Assembly: GCF_000002595.2 (NCBI RefSeq)
Contig: NC_057017.1
Span: 1,402,477-1,466,476 of the forward strand
Length of the DNA: 64,000 nucleotides
DNA from: Chlamydomonas reinhardtii
Lineage: Eukaryota > Chlorophyta > Chlorophyceae > Chlamydomonadales > Chlamydomonadaceae
Reading direction: 5' to 3'
Both the position numbers and the translations under genes were made by a program. Below, piece after piece: positions 44,948 to 55,318 of this stretch (within the stretch, counting starts at the first letter, position 1; each line of letters begins with the position of its first letter). Below the pieces are notes generated by a model. It worked only from the letters and a program-made list of their open reading frames with translations. It had not been told where the DNA came from and did not search any database.

Positions 44948-46710
44948 ATGGTCTTCTCGGGGGCCTTTAACACGCCTAGCTCGACCACTGCCAGGGAGCC
45001 ATACGCCAAGGTAGCGGCTCTGCGCTTGATTGTCGTCGTGTTGCTGAGCTCATGCGGAGCCAGACCGCTAAGCTGGGCCCCCACTGCTGCTTTGTTACAT
45101 GAATTCAGACAAAGTCATCAGAGGCGGAGTATGGTGTCGACACGCCTGTCCCGGCGTCCGCGCTGAAGGTGTGCAAGTCATGAGGAAGCAATGAGCGTCG
45201 CAGAATTGCTGCTGGTCCCCTGAGAGCTTACATGAGCCATAAAATTTTACTTTTGAGCAGGCTGCGGACAAGCACGACGCGCTGGCCTATGCTGTCGCGA
45301 ATGCGCCCCTCATCGGCCTCGCTGGTCTGGCCGCTGGCGCCCAGGAGGCATATATGACATTTGAGGTGGGCCAGCGGGAAGGTTGCGTGAACAGGGGGGA
45401 CCAAAAGGGCACGCGCTGCGCCAAGACGGCGACGCCCCTCCCCTGCCCGCCCCTGACCCCCAACCCCTTCCACCTGTCCGTGCCCGCAGCGCCTGCCGCC
45501 CACACTCTCTCGCCAGCACTTCAAGCAGGCGCAGCTGCTGCTGGGCATCATCGGTAAGAAGACGGCGTACGCGACGTTGCTGGGCGCTGTGTTCAGCTTC
45601 ACGGACGCCACGGTGGAGAACATGCGGGGCAAGCACGACATGACCAGCGGCATGGTCGCGGGTGCCGTCACCGGCTTCCTGTTCGGCATGGGGCGGCCCA
45701 TGCCGCAGCCGGTGGCGTGGCCGCTGGCTTTCGCGGGCGCTGCCGTGGCCGCGGACTTCATTGGCGAGCTGATGCCCAAGTACATGAAGGACTACCGGTA
45801 AGGAGGGGGGGTCGGCAGGAAAATTTGGGGGGGGGGGGCCGGCAGGGTGGAGGGTACCGGGTGACGTGGTGCGGGGACATCGGGTGTTGGGTGTATGGGG
45901 GGGGGGACGCCTGGACGTGCGGGTCGAGGCTGGGGGGGGGGGCAGCACGGGAGAGGCGCGAGGGCGGAGGGTCGAAGGGAGAGGTGGATGGCTGGGGACG
46001 GAGGCGCGGGCACCTGGGTGCGGGAGTGTGCAGGGAAGGGTGTAGGGGAGGGTCCGGAAGTGAAATGCACGCGGCGGTGCCTGGGTAGGGTCCATATGCC
46101 TGACGGCTGATCCCACAGCGGCAAATGCCGGGTTGCGCACCGGAGGCAACGTGTCAGATGGCGTGCTGGGCTCACTAAGGAGTGGACACAAGGAGAACGG
46201 TACACGGTTGATACGCCAGCAGCGCTGGCAGCACAACCACTACTCGGGGCCGTTGGCATCGCGCACATGACGTCAGACCTGCACCACGCCGCTCTCCCTT
46301 ACGGACCCCGCCCCTCTCCACTCATCCCCCTGCAGCATTTACGGCCCCGTTGTGCACCGCGAGAACTGGGGCGACCCGGTGCCGCCGCGCCCGCCCATCC
46401 TGGACACCGGCGCCGCCGTGCGGCCCAGCGACCCTGGCCAGGTGCGTGTGGGTGTTTGGGGCTGGGATTGGGAATGGTAATGGGATAGCTGGTGGAGGGC
46501 TCGCACGTAGAGGATGGGATCCAAGCGTGGATGCTAGGGTGTGTGGCGCGTGTTGCCTTTCTCGCCCCACATGCAAGCGCGGAGTTTTGTCCGTGCTTGG
46601 CACCCTGAGCTGAATTTACGCAGAAGGTTGGGACCTAATGTGTGCAATCTCCGCCTTGACTTACGCTCTCCTCACTCTTCTTTGCTTCGCAGTTCTGGCG
46701 CGGGTACTAA
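44948..46710 (+). CDS. Tim17/22/23-family protein, complex I subunit NDUFA11/B14.7-like
   Basis: Exons 44948-45010, 45261-45365, 45490-45797, 46336-46441 and 46693-46710 join to 199 residues in one frame. The start has a strong context (gccATGg). The product has four short hydrophobic segments with Gly-rich packing (GLAGLAAGAQEA, GMVAGAVTGFLFGM, FAGAAVAADFIGE), which is the Tim17/Tim22/Tim23 fold. The LLGAVFSFTDATVENMRGK segment and overall layout resemble the NDUFA11/B14.7 subunit of mitochondrial complex I (plant orthologue about 160 residues). The hydrophilic C-terminus (ENWGDPVPPRPP ... FWRGY) would account for the extra length. Protein import subunits or OEP16-like channels of the same superfamily are the alternatives. 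Expected location is the inner mitochondrial membrane. The last exon encodes only five residues and the stop. Confidence 0.75.
45803..45945 (+). repeat. Poly-G-rich intron segment
   Basis: Intron 3 of the Tim17-family gene contains four G runs of about 7 to 12 bases plus many shorter ones, a strong G-quadruplex candidate just after the donor at 45798. Confidence 0.75.
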
Positions 46711-47494
46711 ATTGCTGTACTTCCGCGCGTGTGATCGTCGTGGCACGCGTAAGCGCCCGATGCCGCTGCGTGCCAGGTGCACGTTGAGCTTATCTCGTGG
46801 TGTAAGGATATCGCAAAGCTATACTGTTGGGGCACTTATGGGCTAACGCAAGTCTAGGGGTGTGAGGATGACGGAAAGTTTGGGAATTAAATCTTTAGTA
46901 GCGGCAGATGTCGGGACTGGAGGACTGGAGGGGCTGCCGTTGGTAGCCGACAGCTTTTTGGTGCGGGAAGGACTAACGGTGTGCGGTGGCTGAGCGTGCC
47001 GACCACCGCATCCACGCTAGTGCGGCATTAGGTCCTCTCACAAATGATGGGCGTTGCTGTCGCTTGTAATACAGATTGGTGGTCGGCGTTCCGCGCGTTG
47101 CCGGAGTCCCCTCGGACTTGGATACGATATGGTCAGCACGCACTGGGTAGGATGGCATGGCATAAAAGCTGGTTGACGAGTCTGCACCGTCAAGGACTGG
47201 ACACAAGCTGCAACAGCAGGACAGCCATGGCGCGGGGCGGGAGGGGGCCAACACGGTGGGGCGACACCAAAGCACCCCGCTCCATGAGCCCATCAGCCGA
47301 TTTGGCGTGCCGGGGATAGCAGGGAGGAGATTGCAGCGAGCGGCTCGCAATACTTGAAGAACCTTACACGTCAGCAGAGAGTACGCTTGGCTTCAGGTTG
47401 TGAAAGCGACACACACATGCAACCCGTCGGCATTTCGGTCAACCTATGATGAGCTAGTCTACCGCCGTTCAAGATATCAGTGTAGCTAGATATC
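46711..47494. other. Intergenic spacer
   Basis: A TGTAA at 46801-46805 is a likely poly(A) signal of the Tim17-family gene. The rest must hold the promoter of the gene at 47495. Nothing else was recognised. Confidence 0.45.
46801..46805 (+). terminator. Candidate TGTAA poly(A) signal
   Basis: It lies 91 bases downstream of the stop codon of the Tim17-family gene. Confidence 0.5.
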
Positions 47495-50043
47495 ATGACG
47501 AAACGGCGAACGCCGGTCGTCTTTACCGCTGCGCCGGTCCAGGAGGAGGTCGAGGAGGAAGCGTATGACGAGGAAGAGGGCGATGAGGGACTAGAGACGG
47601 GAGTTCGCGCGCCACCCAATACAAATTTCCTGGGCCGGCTGGTGCGCGGTGTCACAACGGGAAACCAGCGCCAAATTGACACGACCAACGTGGGCGCTGC
47701 GCATCTGGTGAGCCTTCTGCACATTATGTAACCAGCGTGGCTGGATAAGATCGGCGTACAAGGAGCGCAAACCTCGTGTCCTCCCACACTCGTCCCACTT
47801 GACTCGTCCCGCCCTCCCGACAACAGTCCATCGGCGCCACCGGCGCCGCTAGTCTGCGGCTTCAACTGCAGCGGGCTGCAAATGCGCGTACGGCGCGCCT
47901 GGCAAACCTGAGGCGCGTCGTGCTGTCCAGTGCAGCGCAACAGCGGCTGACGCTCTGCTCTGCGCTTCTGGCTGAGGTGGGTCGCCGCGGGTACCGTTTG
48001 TCGATGGCCACTGTCTCCTCTCGAGTGTCCCCTCTGTAAGCCCGCAATCATATCCCCTTCATCATTACTGACAGGACAGATAACCTGTGATAGGGCATCA
48101 ACTGCAGCTCTTTGGTCCTCTTGCGCTGCCTAACTGCAGGTGGCGCAGGGGTTTGGCTTCCGGCTCACGGTGCGGCGGCCTGACGGCAGAGAGGTGGGCG
48201 CCCGCCAGGCCATCACCGCGTCGGCTGAGCTGCAGGCACGCCAAGCACGAGCCACCGCGGCCGGCAACGCCGCTGCCGCTGCCACCGCCACCCCAGGCGC
48301 GCCACAGGCGGAAGAGGCTGGCGGAGGCGGCGAGGGAAACGCCGCCGCAGGCGCAGAGGCAGCAGGCGGCGTCAATGGCGGCGCCGCCGGGGCGGCAGCG
48401 GCAAGGGGCGCGTCGGCGGCGGCAGCAGCGGCAGCAGATCTGGATCCGCTGGATGCGCTGGAGCCTCTAGACGTTGATCTGGATCTGGATTTTGACGCTA
48501 ACGGCATGCTGATGCACGTGGTGCAGCAGCCAACGCGGCCGGCGGCGGGCGCGGCGTCTCTGGCGGGCACGAACCTAGCGCGCCGCCTAGCCAAGTCGCC
48601 GGTGAGTGTCCCTTCAGATGCGCTGGTGTGGCTCTTGACTTGGGCACAGAGCGGCAGCAGGAAACGGGGCAGCTCCAATCCCTTGCCTTGTGCGCACGCC
48701 AGCGTGGCTCTCACGTTTGCACTCCACGTTGTCCCTGGTTGTATCTCGCCTGGCGCAGAGTGGAGCACGCGCGACGGCTGCAGCGGCCGCGGCGCCAGCC
48801 CGGCCGGGCGCCGGCCTGGCGGGTCTGTTATCCGCTCGGCTGACGTCAGCAGCACTGGGCAGCATCGGGCTGGTTGCGAATAAGAAGTCTGCGGCGCAGC
48901 ATGCGCTGCAGGCGGCGAGGAAGAGGTGCGGACGGGTACACATGAAGTGCCGCCGTCAATGCCGCACGACTCCAGCGGGCATGATGTTGGGTGTTGCGCT
49001 GGCAGCACAGAGGGCTCAATGTGTTATGATATGATCAACCGATGCGTCCATTGTTTTGGCGCAGGGTACTCGCGCGGGCGGCCTCCAATGCTGCCGCTGA
49101 CGAGGCCATGGAGGGTGCCGCTGCTGCAGCCGCTGCGGGAGCGGCAGGCGAGGTCGCTGCGGCGGCGGCGGCGGATGCTGGCGGCATCCCTAGTGCCGCA
49201 GATGCCGGTGGGGCGCCCGGAGGACGGCGCATCGTATGGGACCCAGCGAGGCGCGTCAAACCGGCGGGTGCTGCCGCCGGTGACGTAGAGGCAGCCGAAG
49301 AGCCGCCGGCCAAGCGCAAGCGCGCTTCCGGCGCTGCCAGCACGCCAGCCGTGGCGGCGCAGGCGGTGACCGGTGATGGCGAGGAGCAGGCGGAAGCGCG
49401 GGACGATGGCGACGCGGAAGCCGGAGAGCCGGAGCTCATGGCTGGGCACAGCGCGGGGGACATGGAAGTGGGTGTCGAGGGCGATGCGGATGAGCTGGGC
49501 ACCGGAGGCGGCAATGAGGCAGGAGCCGGCGCGGGCACGGGCGGGAGCGGAAGCGCAGCCGACGGCAAGAGCGTGCTGGCACGGCTGCAAGCCAAAGCTA
49601 GTGCTGCTGGGGCGGCCGGCGGGAAGCGAGCGGCGCCGCCCTCGTCAGCGAGAGCAGGTCGGCTGTTGGGTGCAGCACTGGCGGGGTCAACGGCAGCAGC
49701 TGGGGCAGCGGCGCGGCAGCGGGCACCAATGACGCTAGCAAGCAGCGCAGCCAAGGGTGCGGAAGCCACTGCCCCAGCTGCGGACGAAGGCGAGGACGCA
49801 GATGTGGATGGGGCGGACGATGCGCCTCCCGCAAGGCAGGAAGGCAGCGCAGCGGCGATTGCAGCGGCGGCTGCCGGCTCGAAGGCGGGGGCTGCACAAC
49901 GCAGCCGGCCTGGATCTGCGGCTGCAGGCGGCCGGGGGCCGGGAACAGTGGGGGCGTCGGGTATGGGCAGTCCCGCCAGCAAGCTCTTTGGCGCCGCGAT
50001 GCGCCAACTGCAGCGGGGCGGTGCCGGCGCTGGTGGCACGTAA
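47495..50043 (+). CDS. Unrecognised Ala-rich, acidic/basic low-complexity protein
   Basis: Exons 47495-47707, 47827-47976, 48140-48601, 48759-48925 and 49065-50043 join with correct phases to 656 residues. I do not recognise a family. The N-terminus is acidic (EEVEEEAYDEEEGDE). A stretch at about residues 72-135 is helix-prone with Leu/Arg spacing and is the most likely folded part. An acidic Asp/Leu patch (DVDLDLDFDANG) follows at about residue 225. The C-terminal half is dominated by Ala/Gly with basic clusters (AKRKRASG) that could act as nuclear localisation signals, and a short conserved-looking motif (GRRIVWDPARRVKP). Composition suggests a nuclear, largely disordered protein, which is inference. 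Splice-site quality and an open frame across five exons support a real gene despite the Ala bias. Confidence 0.68.
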
Positions 50044-51559
50044 GCTTAGGAGTAAGACGGTTCGTGTGCGACAGGCGTGCAGAGGAGGCACGAGTGTGTG
50101 TGCATTTGTATGCTTACTGGTAGCCCTCAAGTGGGCGGAATGCGGCGCTGAAGCGGAGGTGCATATGGCGGTGTTGTGCACAGTGTGACTGTGTGACGAA
50201 ACGGACGATGTGCAGCTTGCCAACAAATACAAGCAAAGGCAGGTTGGGCATGCATACGGTACAGATAGGTGCAGGACGTCCGCCAGGCATGCTGTAAGGC
50301 GGAGCTTGACTTCAGTAGCTGATTGGCTGTGCGGCTCTCTTGCAATCCGCTTAATGGCATGATGCATCCTCATGGTCCACGCAAGTATGCGAACCCACAC
50401 CAGCAGTGAGCAAAGCTGCCAACTGCGCCCAGTGGAATGTCCATACGTGGGAGGGTGATACGGCACGCAGGCCCTGCTGCTCTAGGGGCTGCGCGCACGG
50501 GCTGCGCGTCACCAACAGTCATCTGCCGCGGTGCCCCGCGTAACCAATCTGCGCGGGGCTTGTCAATACGCCGCACCACAGAGCAAGGCACTACATTTGC
50601 CCCGGCAGCCGCAAGTAGCAGCGAGGAGGCGTGGCTGCGGGTGGTGCAGCATTTGTAGCTCCGCAATACCCCCGCCTGTCCGCTGGCAGGATGTCGTACG
50701 TGGACCTCGCGCGCAGCGTTACCATGAAGCATAGGCTGGATAGCCGCGTCCCCACGCACCTGGGAATGCGCTACACACTACGGGACTACGCCAATCGCAC
50801 CTACGCCACACTACGGGACTACGCCACTACGGGACCGCCCATTCGCACGCACCGTGCCCTTTTCGCGGGCACAGATTGCACATACCCGCCCCGCTGTCAC
50901 CCCACACACCAGGCCTGGCACTCCTGGGCCTCCCCTCTGCGCTTCTCCATGTATTGTCTCATCCCCCTAAACTTTCACTGCCAATTCTCCGTTTGTCGCG
51001 GTCACGCAACGGCCCTCCGGTGACATCTTTCGCCATTCTTTGCGACTATGTGTTTTGCAGCTCAATAGCTTCCTTTGTCGAAAGGCAGTAGTTATGTGCA
51101 AATGTTTCGCCTGTTCAGCTGGTCTCAGGGCTCGGTTTGGGGCATTTTGGTCGCATGGAGCATGGACGAAAGCGGGGGCCGGGGTACAAGGCCAGCGCCC
51201 GAGCCAGCCAAACTCTCTTTTTGCATAGTCCTCACGTGACCTTTTGCGGAAACGTAGCAAAGATGGGTGAGCTACTAGTGCTGGGGCAAGGATGTCGGCC
51301 GGCGCTTGGGACTGCGCCTGGTAGCTTGTGCTGGCCGCAATAACTGGCTCCTTAAATGGAGCTCTATTTAGTCCTGTCGGTGGCGTCCAGCAACTTGCAG
51401 TCTTGCGCACCGGAGTTGCGGGCCTCCATCTGGCGCCGCTGCGTTGAGGCTAAAGCCGGCAGCCGTGCGACGCAGTCTCTGTACTATTACACAGGAGTTA
51501 TCCTTGCTAACTCGCAGCTCTGGGCCCCTGCCGCCCCGCCGCCGCTGCCCTGCATTCTT
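50044..51559. other. Intergenic spacer upstream of RPL35
   Basis: No gene supported. It contains a candidate TGTAA poly(A) signal (50293-50297) for the upstream gene and a small direct duplication around 50775-50835 (actacgggactacgcc repeated). The right end must hold the RPL35 promoter. Confidence 0.45.
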
Positions 51560-54033
51560 ATGACTGCAGCCAAGGTCAAGATGCACGAGCTCCGCAACAT
51601 GAGCAAGCAGGACCTGATTACTCGCCTCGGCAGCCTGAAGGGCGAGCTGCAGCAGCTGCGCGTGGCCAAGGTGCGCACTAGGGAGCGATGTAACCGCGCA
51701 AGCTCGCGATATGAGAACTCAAGGGGCGGATAAATCGACATTGTGGCGCTGGCGAGTGGTCGGGAGCATAGGTGAAAGGGGCGGAGCGGTTCGTGTGCAG
51801 CCTCTGCCGCTCTGGGCACGCTCGCGCTCCCGTCGCGCTTGCCCGCACACCCCAGACGTCCGTCCTCGTCTACGGGCTGCCAAGCATACAGCCTAACACA
51901 TCAAACCCCCTTTTCAGGTCACTGGCGGCGCCCCCAACAAGCTGTCGAAGATCAAGGTGGTCCGCAAGTCGATTGCTCGCGTGCTGACTGTGTACAAGCA
52001 GAGTCAGCGCACGGCCGTGCGGAACAAGATCAAGGAGGAGAACGAGAAGAAGAAGGGCAAGGTGGGTCCCGAACAGAGTTTGTGAGGGATAACGCATCCG
52101 GGATGTTGGGGGTGAAGAATGAGACTTGCTGCTGTGGCGGGGTCTGTATTTGTAGCTTGGGGTTGCGGTTCTGCAACCGCACGTAGTGCCTGTAAGTATC
52201 TTGGCGAGCACTGGCGAGCGACAGCACGCGTGGAGCGGCGACAGCAGCAGCAACGGCGGTGGCAGCAGCTGCGACGGCGAGGGTTGGTGCAGGGCACACT
52301 TCGAACGAGCACAGGCGGTCAGCATTTAAGGCTGCGGCTTTTGGAGGGGGCCGCCGTGAGGACACGCATCTGCAGGCAGGGGTTGCAGTGGCGTGGGCAC
52401 GCAGCGCTGGCGGAGCGCGGGCGGCAGAGCTAGCTGAGGCCCAGAATGCAGCCGCAGCTGCGCAGCGTGCAGCGGGGCCCGCGTGGGGCGCTGCGGGCTG
52501 CTGCACAAAGAGGGCTGTGGGCGTGCTCCGCGCGGATGTTGCGCAATAACAGCGCAAACATATTCGCTGGCACTTGCTGCCGGTATTCGGCGGTTTTAGA
52601 TTGTGGCAGGAGGCGACACGCAGTCGAACCACCCCCGGGGTTGGGCGCGTGGAGTACGGCATTGGACGGGCGGCGCAAGCAGCAGCAAAGTCGTGCGATG
52701 CATGCGCATACACGGAGGCGGCGGTCAGGAGCGGGTTGGGCGAACGGCGCAGTGCGTATATTGTGGAGCACCCGCTCCGCTAGGGGCCGGAACGGGCGCT
52801 TGGGGGGCTGTTGCTGATGATGAGCTGCAAAACAGTCCAGCTGCAGCCGGGGTTCGCTTCAGCGGGCCGCACAGGCACCCGATGAGCTGCGCGGCAGCGG
52901 CGGTGGCGGCGTGCGCACTGCAAAGCCGAAGGGTGCAGCCGTCGCTGGGCGCACGGCACCGCTGGCTGTGTAGCAGCTGGCGGCGCCGACCTGGGCGCGG
53001 CAGGGCTGCGCGCTGCGGCGGCAGCTCGCGGTGTGGCGGTCTCCACAACTCCACAAGCAGAGCTGGAGGGGAATCAGCAGCAGCAGCGGCGGACCGGTCG
53101 TGTCAGCCAAATCAGCAGCACATTTCAACGGGAAACTGTGGCCCGCGTGACTTTCAGGCCAGCCAGCGGGGCGCTGGCGTTGCGCAGGGCTGGAATGCGC
53201 AGGCCGCAGCCCAGGCGTTGTGCAGGCATGGTTGTTCTTTTCTCAGCAGCCGCTTGCTCTCTTGCCTAGGCGTACCTCGCTAAGCCAATCTAATGTGTTC
53301 TGCTGTGTGTCATCTGTGTAAAGGTCGATACCTTTACGTGTACGTTGCCTGCGTCGCGCAGCCTCCTTGCTCACCATGCTGCTGTCCTGTCCTTGTTGGT
53401 GTCGCCCGCAGACCTTCCTGCCCCTGGACCTGCGCGCCAAGAAGACCCGCGCCATCCGCCGCGCTCTGACCAAGGAGCAGGTGAGCAGCTGGGGCCAAAG
53501 ACGTGGGGGTGGGGGCATGGATGCACGGGGATGAGGAGTAAGAGGTTTGGGGGAGGGTGCCGGAAGAGGGTTTTGTGTGGGCGGGTTCGGCCGGACAGAG
53601 CACGTGCGGCCAGCGTAACGTGGGAGGTTGGGAGGTAAGGCGTTGGGTTGGGCCGAGCGGGGTTTGGGCCGGGCCGGGCGGGGCGTTCAGGGCATGCCGC
53701 GGTTCAGGGCGTGCCGCTTGCGGCGTAAACTGCAAGTGCAACACTGAAGTTGTCAGCCCTGCGACGAAAGGGCGGCGCAGATGGGGCTCAGGATTGCGAA
53801 TTTGCGATGCTGGCTGGGTTCCGCGGTGCGCCGGCGCGCGCGTAGGACAGCTTCGCGCATTGCAGCCGTTGCGCCGCTGTGGTCCCTCCCTACACACGGG
53901 CGGGGTCCAAGTCTGTGCCTAACGCCCCGCCCCACCTGCTGATGCTACCGACCCACAGGCCAACAAGAAGCTGGTCAAGACGGTGAAGAAGGAGAAGGCT
54001 TTCCCCAGCCGCAAGTTCGCCCTGAAGGCGTAA
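51560..54033 (+). CDS. RPL35: 60S ribosomal protein L35 (uL29)
   Basis: A component of the large cytosolic ribosomal subunit near the polypeptide exit tunnel. Exons 51560-51670, 51918-52061, 53412-53480 and 53959-54033 give 132 residues, slightly longer than the usual 120-125. The sequence follows the family closely: AKVKMHELR at the start, [20 protein letters not shown], then [36 protein letters not shown], and the basic C-terminus [10 protein letters not shown]. The ATG at 51560 is chosen because the usual M-x-KVK start follows at once; an in-frame upstream ATG would add a non-conserved leader. Intron 2 (52062-53411) is 1350 bases, far longer than its neighbours, Gln/Ala-codon rich in several frames but without a recognisable protein. 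Confidence 0.96.
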
Positions 54034-54112
54034 ATGTAACCGTTTTCGCAATCTTCAGGCGTGAACGGAAAGGAGGTCCGGATGTGTCGGTCGGGTTGCT
54101 CCGTGGTGACAG

Positions 54113-54117
54113 TGTAA
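54113..54117 (+). terminator. Candidate TGTAA poly(A) signal of RPL35
   Basis: It lies 80 bases after the stop codon. Another TGTAA overlaps the stop region at 54035-54039 and seems too close. Confidence 0.5.
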
Positions 54118-54901
54118 CACGCGTGCCGTGCAAACCCGGCCTCCTCTGGCATTGCCCTCAGCCTGCTGGACGTGAAGCCAGCCGCCAGCATAAAAGGATT
54201 GCCTCCATCCGTGCTGGACGCTCAATTGAACGCTTAGTCCGCCGCACACAGCGACAGAATGTGGCATTACAAGGAGGGACAGTCCAAGCATGTGGCAGTC
54301 ACACCAAGCCACGCAAAAATCTTCGTGAAGCGAGGTGCACAGCGCTTGCACTGGAAGTACAGTCTTGACTCTTGAGTACAGTCAAGACAAACGTGCCACA
54401 GCAGTCACTCTCAGCCTAGTGTGCCGTACATCGCGCCACGTTGTGAGCCTCTCCAGTTCTAGTACAGCAGGCAGCGGGCAGCCAGTCAATCACCGGCCAC
54501 AGCCAAACACAGCCAAACTGCATCATGCCAATTATGCGTGGCCAGCAAAACCATGGGACCAAGCTGGCATGCACATTTTCCAGGCGTGTCTTCGGCCTCA
54601 GACGGAGGACGTGGCGTGGCTCAGCCCACTTTTCCCTTGCGAGGGAGAGCCACCTTTTCTTGTCCAGGCGTGTTGCATCTCACAATGTATAGTATGCCAA
54701 TCTGCCGGACTCAACTCATATGCCAACGGCCGCCAGGGGCACTTGCGCGCGGCACTCCAATGATAGCGATTCCCAGTCTCAGGGGCCCTCGGTTCAACGT
54801 CCTACATGCCTGTAACTCCCACACAGTCAATTCATGAATACTATCCATCCGCATTCGTGTCGTTCGCGTCAGGCCTACCCTACCCTGCCTGCATCTGCCC
54901 C

Positions 54902-54974
54902 CTCGTGTACCGTACCACGTCGCTGTACCCCCACCTGCCCCCTGCTCCCTCGTGTACCGTACCACGTCGCTGTA
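54902..54974 (+). repeat. Short direct repeat, two copies
   Basis: The segment ctcgtgtaccgtaccacgtc and flanking bases occurs twice, at 54902-54927 and 54949-54974, with a 47-base period. Confidence 0.85.
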
Positions 54975-55318
54975 TGCGCTTGCTCAGCGCGCCCGAGCGT
55001 GGACACAGGATTACATTTCCGCTCTTGCCTTCCCCAGCAACACCGCAAAAACTTCACTACCGTACAGTACGCCGAGACCTGGGCATACTTCAATTAACCC
55101 CTGCCCCGTACAGTAAAGCCGGGCCACCACCAGCAAGGTCGCCCTTGTGCCCCCAGCTGATCACGTGCTGCCCTGTATGCGAGGGAACCCCTGAAGTCGG
55201 GGCGCGCTGTGTTGGTAGCGCAGCACACCCATTCCTCGGCGACGCATTCGCACAAACCACTGCGCGCCCCCGGTGCATGGCTTGCAGCAGCACAACGCCA
55301 GCTCGGCACATGACGGGG

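Larger units (their letters stand above)
54034..55318. other. Convergent intergenic spacer
   Basis: It lies between the 3' ends of RPL35 and the EF-hand gene on the minus strand. TGTAA at 54113-54117 (plus) and TTACA at 55011-55015 (minus signal) are poly(A) candidates. A 26-base segment is directly repeated at 54902 and 54949. No gene seen. Confidence 0.45.

Noticed and set aside
48130-50039. Long minus-strand open frames opposite the Ala-rich gene
   Set aside because: Same composition effect. The plus strand has consistent splice sites and phases, the minus strand does not.
52119-53283. Several overlapping reading frames of about 100-230 codons inside RPL35 intron 2
   Set aside because: Low-complexity Ala/Arg-rich products on both strands, no domains, and the RPL35 exons on both sides join cleanly across the region.
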